Positions 7,623-12,013 of a DNA stretch of 12,013 nucleotides are shown here, piece by piece (the stretch's first letter is position 1; each line of letters begins with the position of its first letter). The notes under the pieces were generated by a model, which saw only the letters and a list, made by a program, of their open reading frames with translations, searched no databases and was not told the origin of the DNA. This DNA is from an uncultured Anaerostipes sp. (GTDB lineage Bacteria; Bacillota; Clostridia; Lachnospirales; Lachnospiraceae). The stretch lies in the NCBI GenBank assembly GCA_900756035.1, contig CAAEIR010000072.1:1-12013 (forward strand), written 5' to 3'. A program made the position numbers and the translations under genes.

Positions 7623-7643
7623 GTAATGGGATATTTCCCTTAC
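7623..7643 (+). promoter_or_regulatory. Stem-loop in the ilvN-ilvC spacer
   Basis: GTAA (7623-7626) and GGGA (7628-7631) pair with TTAC (7640-7643) and TCCC (7636-7639) around a TATT loop, leaving one bulged T at 7627: eight base pairs in all. No U-tract follows, so it is not an intrinsic terminator. It ends 18 nt before the strong GGAGGA site of ilvC and could stabilise the ilvC message or mark a processing or regulatory point. The role is inferred only from position. Confidence 0.4.
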
Positions 7644-7674
7644 AATAAAAGCCAAAAAAATGGAGGAATAAAAA

Positions 7675-8691
7675 ATGGCAAAGATTTATTATCAGGAAGA
7701 TTGTAACTTATCACTTTTAGATGGAAAAACCATCGCTATTGTTGGTTACGGAAGTCAGGGACACGCACATGCCCTTAACTTAAAAGAATCTGGATGCAAT
7801 GTTATCATTGGTCTGTATGAAGGAAGTAGATCATGGAAAAGAGCTGAAGAGCAGGGATTTGAAGTTTTCACAGCTGCAGAAGCTGCAAAGAAAGCTGATA
7901 TTATCATGATTCTGATCAATGATGAGAAACAGGCTTCATTATACAAAGAATCTATCGAGCCGAACTTAGAAGCAGGAAACATGTTAATGTTCGCTCATGG
8001 TTTTAATATCCACTTCGGATGCATTACACCTCCAAAAGATGTTGATGTAACAATGATCGCACCAAAAGCACCTGGACATACAGTAAGAAGTGAGTATCAG
8101 GCAGGAAAAGGAACTCCTTGTCTGGTAGCTGTAGAACAGGATGCAACAGGAAAAGCTTTAGATTTAGCACTTGCATATTCTCTTGGAATCGGTGGAGCAA
8201 GAGCTGGTGTTCTTGAGACAACATTCAGAACAGAGACAGAGACAGACCTGTTTGGTGAGCAGGCTGTACTGTGCGGTGGTGTTTGCGCATTAATGCAGGC
8301 AGGTTTCGAGACATTAGTAGAAGCTGGATATGATCCAAGAAACGCTTACTTCGAGTGTATTCATGAGATGAAGCTGATCGTAGACTTAATCTATCAGTCT
8401 GGATTTGAAGGAATGAGATATTCTATCTCTAACACAGCTGAATACGGAGATTACATTACAGGACCAAAAATCATTACAGATGATACAAAGAAAGCTATGA
8501 AACAGGTTCTTACAGATATCCAGGACGGAACATTTGCGAAAGACTTCTTAGTTGATATGTCTGATGCAGGAGCTCAGGTTCATTTCAAAGCTATGAGAAA
8601 ATTAGCTGCAGAACATCAGTCTGAAGTTGTAGGAAAAGAAATCAGAAGCTTATACAGCTGGAGTGATGAAGATAAATTAATCAACAACTAA
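7675..8691 (+). CDS. ilvC: Ketol-acid reductoisomerase, class I (short form)
   Basis: The 338-residue enzyme performs the alkyl migration and NAD(P)H reduction that turn acetolactate and acetohydroxybutyrate into dihydroxy acids for valine/leucine and isoleucine. The N-terminal Rossmann domain has VGYGSQGHAHALNLKESG (23-40). The cofactor loop GLYEGSRSW carries Ser51 and Ser53, which favours NADPH by family precedent. Active-site residues are visible: His108 in AHGFNIHFG, Lys131 in APKAPGHTVR, Asp191 and Glu195 in TETDLFGEQ, Glu227 and Glu231 in FECIHEMK, and Ser252 in SISNTAEYG. GGAGGA lies 7 nt before the ATG. Codon use is unlike the neighbours: all nine arginines are AGA, a pattern of a highly expressed gene. 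It follows ilvN and ends at a strong terminator. Confidence 0.98.
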   Translation: MAKIYYQEDCNLSLLDGKTIAIVGYGSQGHAHALNLKESGCNVIIGLYEGSRSWKRAEEQGFEVFTAAEAAKKADIIMILINDEKQASLYKESIEPNLEAGNMLMFAHGFNIHFGCITPPKDVDVTMIAPKAPGHTVRSEYQAGKGTPCLVAVEQDATGKALDLALAYSLGIGGARAGVLETTFRTETETDLFGEQAVLCGGVCALMQAGFETLVEAGYDPRNAYFECIHEMKLIVDLIYQSGFEGMRYSISNTAEYGDYITGPKIITDDTKKAMKQVLTDIQDGTFAKDFLVDMSDAGAQVHFKAMRKLAAEHQSEVVGKEIRSLYSWSDEDKLINN

Positions 8692-8708
8692 GATTAATTT
8701 GTATACAT

Positions 8709-8742
8709 AAGGGCCGGGGGAAGAAACTCCCCGGTCTTTTTT
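8709..8742 (+). terminator. Intrinsic terminator of the ilvN-ilvC transcript
   Basis: GGCCGGGGG (8712-8720) pairs with TCCCCGGTC (8728-8736), nine pairs including two G-T wobbles, around the 7-nt loop AAGAAAC. Six T residues (8737-8742) follow directly, and A residues upstream can extend the stem into them. It lies 18 nt after the ilvC stop. Confidence 0.92.
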
Positions 8743-8784
8743 ATACCATAGGAAAGTTCTCCGAACTTTCTATGGTATAAAAAA
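8737..8784. repeat. 22-bp near-perfect inverted repeat
   Basis: The left arm at 8737-8759 begins with six T and reads on through ATACCATAGGAAAGTTC. The right arm at 8763-8784 is its reverse complement and ends in six A. There are 22 paired bases, one bulged G (8751) and a 3-nt spacer (TCC). Its first six bases are also the U-tract of the ilvC terminator, so the two structures compete or stack. The near-symmetric DNA could act as a cruciform or hairpin, or mark the edge of an inserted repeat unit. Confidence 0.85.
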
Positions 8785-8916
8785 CCGCTCCGCGTAGGAT
8801 GCGACCAGATGCAAGAAGAAATATGACTGCTTTCGCAGTCTGCATCTGGTGCGCAAAGCGGAGTAAGTCCCTCAAAGATTGAGGGATAGAAGGAGTTTGA
8901 TGCGGACTTGTCCGCT
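8785..8916 (+). other. Multi-hairpin intergenic element, candidate dispersed repeat or structured RNA
   Basis: Three further structures follow the inverted repeat. The first is a compound hairpin: CTCCGC/GCGGAG (8788-8793 with 8858-8863) encloses a 14-bp stem (8800-8813 with 8841-8855, one bulged G). That stem is capped by GACTGC/GCAGTC (8825-8830 with 8835-8840) on a TTTC loop, with an 11-nt A-rich bulge at 8814-8824. The second pairs TCCCTCAA (8868-8875) with TTGAGGGA (8879-8886). The third pairs GCGGA (8902-8906) with TCCGC (8911-8915) on a CTTG loop. Nearly every base is paired or in a short loop. No convincing gene lies here. I match it to no riboswitch I know. The layout suits a non-autonomous repeat family, or an RNA element ahead of the acetyltransferase gene. 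Confidence 0.6.
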
Positions 8917-8952
8917 TTGTCCAATACACAAAAAATCAGAGAGGATCGCATT

Positions 8953-9552
8953 ATGTTAGATAAAAGTCTGCCCTATAAGGATATTGTAATGAAAGTGCCA
9001 ATGGAAACAGCTGTCAGACAGGACATCCCCAAATTACCGGAAGGATATCAGTATCGCATGTATCAAAGCGGTGATGAATATGGTTGGGCACAATTAGAAA
9101 CATCTGTTGAAGAGTTTGATTCGTTTGAAGATGCACTTGCATATTTTCATCGAGTCTTTCTTCCATTCCGGAATATTTTGCCGGAACGCATGTGTTTTAT
9201 TACAAATCCTAAAGATGAAATTGCAGCGACCTGCACCGCCTGGTACAAGGAAGATTCAGAAAGAAGATATCCATTGATTCATTGGGTTAGTACTTTCCCA
9301 AAAGAGCAAGGAAAAGGACTTGGAAGTGCAGTCGTTAAATATGCTCTTTCGAAATTTGCGATTGTAGAACCTCAGGAATCTGAAATTTTTCTTCATACTC
9401 AGACTTGGAGTTACCGTGCAATCGGAATGTATTATCGATACGGATTTCGGATTACACAGACAGCACTTCCGAATTGTCGGACAGATTTGGCATGTCTGGA
9501 TGTGCTATCTTCGGTTCTGCCGGAAAATATAATAAACAATCTTATGGAATAG
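8953..9552 (+). CDS. GNAT-family N-acetyltransferase
   Basis: The 199-residue product belongs to the GNAT superfamily, which transfers an acyl group from acyl-CoA to an amine. The acetyl-CoA pyrophosphate loop is KEQGKGLGSAVV (117-128), fitting the Q/RxxGxG/A pattern, on the strand-turn-helix after HWVSTFP. The C-terminal motif SYRAIGMYYRYGFR is the usual motif B region. The region before it (GYQYRMYQSGDEYGWAQLE) is the typical GNAT N-terminal strand and helix. Substrate is not predictable. ATG 8953 is chosen because GAGGA precedes it by 7 nt; a TTG at 8908 lies inside the last stem of the hairpin element. The gene is followed by dtd after 19 nt, so the two are probably co-transcribed. I see no convincing promoter of its own; its leader would include the hairpin element. 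Confidence 0.88.
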   Translation: MLDKSLPYKDIVMKVPMETAVRQDIPKLPEGYQYRMYQSGDEYGWAQLETSVEEFDSFEDALAYFHRVFLPFRNILPERMCFITNPKDEIAATCTAWYKEDSERRYPLIHWVSTFPKEQGKGLGSAVVKYALSKFAIVEPQESEIFLHTQTWSYRAIGMYYRYGFRITQTALPNCRTDLACLDVLSSVLPENIINNLME

Positions 9553-9571
9553 AAAAAGGAAGGAATTAAAA

Positions 9572-10012
9572 ATGAAGCTGGTGATTCAGAGAGTAAAAAA
9601 TGCATCCGTAACGGTGGATGGGAAAATTACAGGAAAAATCGGAAATGGGTTTCTCACTCTGATCGGAGTTGGAGAGGGCGATACCATTGAGACCGCAGAT
9701 AAATATATAAATAAGATGCTGAAACTTCGTATTTTTCCTGACGAAAATGGAAAAACCAACCGATCTATTCAAGACGTGGGCGGACAGTTGTTGTTAGTTT
9801 CTCAGTTCACACTATATGCGGATTGTAAAAAAGGAAATCGGCCAAGTTTTACTAATGCCGGTAATCCGCAGACAGCAGAGGAGCTTTATCACTATATGAT
9901 TGAGCGCTGCAAAGAAAAAATCCCCATCGTTGAAACCGGAATTTTCGGTGCGGAAATGGAAGTTGCCCTGGTAAACGACGGACCATTTACCATTGTTTTA
10001 GAGGATCTTTAG
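9572..10012 (+). CDS. dtd: D-aminoacyl-tRNA deacylase
   Basis: The 146-residue protein hydrolyses the ester bond of D-aminoacyl-tRNAs (and mischarged glycyl-tRNA-Ala), releasing the tRNA and keeping D-residues out of proteins; it acts in the cytoplasm as a homodimer. Family hallmarks are visible: the start MKLVIQRVKNASVTVDG, the active-site block SQFTLYADCKKGNRPSF (about 77-93), and the Gly-cisPro motif NDGPFTIVLE near the C-terminus, where many homologues have GPVT. Length matches the usual 145-150 residues. GGAAGGA lies upstream of the ATG. It sits between the acetyltransferase and the phasin-like gene, with 64 nt before the latter. It may form one transcript with all four genes of this block. 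Confidence 0.97.
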   Translation: MKLVIQRVKNASVTVDGKITGKIGNGFLTLIGVGEGDTIETADKYINKMLKLRIFPDENGKTNRSIQDVGGQLLLVSQFTLYADCKKGNRPSFTNAGNPQTAEELYHYMIERCKEKIPIVETGIFGAEMEVALVNDGPFTIVLEDL

Positions 10013-10076
10013 TGTTAAAATTAAGATAGGAGCAAAGTAAATCTCGTCAGAAAAATTTAGAAGGGATGGATGATCT

Positions 10077-10406
10077 ATGGATTTTGGAGACGGACTGAAA
10101 AAGATTTTTTTAGCAGGTATCGGTGCAGCTGCAACCACAACCGAAACCGCCAGAGATATTGTAAACAATCTCGTGGAAAAGGGTGAAATTACGGTTGAAC
10201 AGGGAAAAGTATTGAACGAAGAACTTCGCCATACTGCAAAGAAAAAGATGAAGGAGCGTGTAACAGTTCATGTAACGAAGAATTTTGATGATGCTTACGC
10301 TTCTGTGGAACAAATGTCAGAAGAGGAACTTCAAAAGTTAAAAGCACGTATTGCAGAAGTAGAGACAGCAAAACAAGAGGAAAGCAAAGAAGAAAACAAC
10401 GAATAA
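10077..10406 (+). CDS. Phasin-like small helical protein
   Basis: The 109-residue product starts MDFGDGLKKIFLAGIGAAA and continues with TETARDIVNNLVEKGEITVEQGK. This is the pattern of the COG3937 'phasin family' proteins common in Firmicutes: a short amphipathic or hydrophobic helix, then a helix-turn-helix-like pair. The second half is highly charged and likely coiled-coil or disordered, ending in many Glu and Lys residues. True phasins coat polyhydroxyalkanoate granules, but no polymer synthesis gene is in view, and I regard the name as a family label only. The hydrophobic segment is too short and Ala/Gly-rich for a firm membrane helix. An AAGGG site lies 11 nt before the ATG. The ABC1-family gene begins 14 nt downstream, an arrangement that suggests a shared role at the membrane. 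Confidence 0.75.
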   Translation: MDFGDGLKKIFLAGIGAAATTTETARDIVNNLVEKGEITVEQGKVLNEELRHTAKKKMKERVTVHVTKNFDDAYASVEQMSEEELQKLKARIAEVETAKQEESKEENNE

Positions 10407-10420
10407 AGCAAGGTGATGTT

Positions 10421-12010
10421 ATGAACCAGGAACCGGGAAAAAATCAGAGGCGTTTTGGAGAGATACTTCGTGTTCTAAGGAAACACCATGTAACAAAGGG
10501 TATTGATCCAGTAAAATTGTGCCTGATTTTAGAAGATCTGGGACCGACCTATATAAAACTGGGACAGATGATGTCGATGAGATCGGATATTCTGCCGGAG
10601 CGGTATTGTAAAGATCTGGCAAGACTTCGCACAAATGTCAAACCTATGTCTTTTGATATGATTCTTGAAGTCTTGGACCAGCTCCTTCCAACAGCAAAGG
10701 AGAAGATTTTTGCCGAGATTGACCCCGAACCACTCGGTTCCGCTTCGATTGCTCAAGTGTACAGAGCCGTTTTAAAAAACGGTGAGAACGTTGTTTTAAA
10801 AATTCAGCGGCCCGGAATCAAAGAGACTATGGCAGAAGATATTGCGTTATTGCAAAAAGCATCCGGGTTATTGAACTTTGCCGCAGGAACGGGAGATCTT
10901 ATTGACTTTCGCAGTGTTATTCAGGAGCTTTGGGAGACAACCAAAGAAGAAATGGATTTTATCAAGGAAGCAGATCATCTGGAATTGTTTTATAAAAATC
11001 AGGAAACCATCCGCTATGTAGACTGTCCGAAAGTTTTTCGGGAATATTCCAGTGAAAAACTTCTCGTAATGAGTTATATGGAGGGAATTCGGATTGACCA
11101 GGTCGCTCTTCTGGAAGAATCCGGCTATGATATGGTTGAAATCGGACAGAAGACAGCAGAGAATTATTGTAAACAGATTTTGGAAGATGGATTTTTTCAT
11201 GCAGATCCCCATCCCGGGAATTTGTGGATTTGCGGTGGTAAAATCTCTTGGTTGGATCTCGGGATGACGGGGCATCTGACTGATCAGTACAAAGCCGTCT
11301 TAAAAAGGGCGATTTCGGCTATTTTAAAAAATGATATATATGAATTAAAAAATGCGTTTTTGTCTTTTGGGAATCCGAAACGTTCGATTAATCATGCACA
11401 GCTGTATACAGATTTGGATGATATGGTCGGGAGATATATGAATGTTGATTTCGGAAGTATGAATCTCGGAGACTTGCTGGAAGATACATTAGATCTTTTG
11501 AAAAAGCACGAAATTGGTGTGGCTTCCGACGTTACACTTCTTGCAAGAAGCATGGTAACGATGGAAGGAACTTTAAAAACTTGTTCCCCACAGGTTAATA
11601 TGATGCAGATTCTGGCAACGCATATGTCCTCTGTGATATGGAATGACTTCGATCTGAAAAAGGAACTCAGACATAGTCTGCTTTCGATTTACGGATCTTC
11701 GAAAAAATCTCTGGAGATTCCGGCTCAAATGTCGGATCTTCTAAATATCACAAAGAACGGGCAGATTCGGATTAATGTAGAGGCTTCTGATGCAAGAGAG
11801 CTGAAAGTACAAGTTCAAAATCATGTGAATCAGATAACCATAACAATCCTTGCGGCAGTTTTTTGGTTTAGCTCGGCAATTCTTTGCCTTACGGATTTGC
11901 AGCCGAAGATATGGGGGATTCCGTGGCTTGCTTTTGGCGGGTTTGTCATAGGAACTGTGTTTATCCTCTGGCTTTTGATTCGTATGCTGATATGGAAAAG
12001 GAAACTTTAG
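10421..12010 (+). CDS. ABC1/UbiB/AarF-family kinase-like membrane protein
   Basis: The 529-residue protein is an atypical kinase of the ABC1 (ADCK/UbiB) family. It shows the family-specific KxGQ motif (YIKLGQMMSMRSDILP, Lys46 to Gln49), the Ala-rich nucleotide loop PLGSASIAQVYRA (about 104-116), the invariant Lys127 in VVLKIQRPG, the acidic motif EEMDFIKEADH, the catalytic loop HADPHPGN (260-267) and the metal-binding DLG (279-281). Two closely spaced hydrophobic helices end the protein (about 473-493 and 503-523), anchoring it in the membrane. In aerobes the family supports ubiquinone synthesis, probably as an ATPase. Here nothing in view belongs to quinone synthesis and the lineage is likely a fermenter, so the role is probably different (lipid or isoprenoid handling is a guess). 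AAGGTG precedes the ATG. The complete gene fits within the window, ending three bases from its edge. Confidence 0.93.
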   Translation: MNQEPGKNQRRFGEILRVLRKHHVTKGIDPVKLCLILEDLGPTYIKLGQMMSMRSDILPERYCKDLARLRTNVKPMSFDMILEVLDQLLPTAKEKIFAEIDPEPLGSASIAQVYRAVLKNGENVVLKIQRPGIKETMAEDIALLQKASGLLNFAAGTGDLIDFRSVIQELWETTKEEMDFIKEADHLELFYKNQETIRYVDCPKVFREYSSEKLLVMSYMEGIRIDQVALLEESGYDMVEIGQKTAENYCKQILEDGFFHADPHPGNLWICGGKISWLDLGMTGHLTDQYKAVLKRAISAILKNDIYELKNAFLSFGNPKRSINHAQLYTDLDDMVGRYMNVDFGSMNLGDLLEDTLDLLKKHEIGVASDVTLLARSMVTMEGTLKTCSPQVNMMQILATHMSSVIWNDFDLKKELRHSLLSIYGSSKKSLEIPAQMSDLLNITKNGQIRINVEASDARELKVQVQNHVNQITITILAAVFWFSSAILCLTDLQPKIWGIPWLAFGGFVIGTVFILWLLIRMLIWKRKL

Positions 12011-12013
12011 AAT

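Noticed and set aside
8694..8951. An 85-codon minus-strand reading frame (and a shorter one in another frame) across the hairpin region
   Set aside because: It runs through the ilvC terminator and all the stem-loops, has no recognisable domain, and its open frame is explained by short length and repeat structure. If the element is dispersed, relatives may carry the same spurious 'hypothetical protein'.
1..12013. CRISPR arrays, tRNA or rRNA genes, transposases, phage genes
   Set aside because: No regularly spaced direct repeats, no cloverleaf with the conserved T-loop, and no recombinase or transposase motifs were seen.

Overview
The window looks like chromosomal core sequence from a low-GC Gram-positive anaerobe of the Clostridia, most likely a Lachnospiraceae member. 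This rests on the protein families and their order, on strong AGGAGG-type ribosome binding sites, on sigma-A-like promoters, and on an ABC1 kinase beside a small phasin-like protein. I cannot name the genus from the sequence alone. Nearly all genes lie on the + strand; the one exception is a truncated lipoprotein gene at the left edge.

Layout. (1) Positions 1-257, minus strand: the N-terminal part of a secreted lipoprotein, with a consensus promoter, divergent from the next block. (2) 411-5521: a topoisomerase block, with the B subunit (GyrB/ParE family) and A subunit (GyrA/ParC family) of a type IIA topoisomerase, followed after 14 nt by a family 2 glycosyltransferase. The A subunit has no GyrA box and there is no dnaA/recF context, so I read the pair as topoisomerase IV rather than the main gyrase. 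(3) 5662-6945: a LytR-CpsA-Psr (LCP) cell-wall ligase with a long Ser/Thr-rich tail and its own promoter. (4) 7077-8691: branched-chain amino acid synthesis, ilvN then ilvC, driven by a near-consensus promoter and closed by an intrinsic terminator. (5) 8737-8916: a gene-free stretch made almost entirely of stem-loops. (6) 8953-12010: a compact run of GNAT acetyltransferase, dtd (D-aminoacyl-tRNA deacylase), a phasin-like small protein and an ABC1/UbiB-family kinase-like membrane protein.

How the genes work together. ParE and ParC form one heterotetrameric enzyme. The glycosyltransferase and the LCP protein both point to surface glycopolymer assembly and attachment, but a predicted promoter separates them, so co-function is only suggestive. 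IlvN and IlvC are consecutive-pathway components; the catalytic subunit IlvB is not in the window. The phasin-like and ABC1 genes are 14 nt apart and probably co-translated.

I see no mobile element genes, CRISPR array, tRNA or rRNA. The most unusual non-coding feature is the hairpin array between ilvC and the acetyltransferase, which has the look of a dispersed structured repeat or a structured RNA. Everything else is largely ordinary housekeeping sequence.
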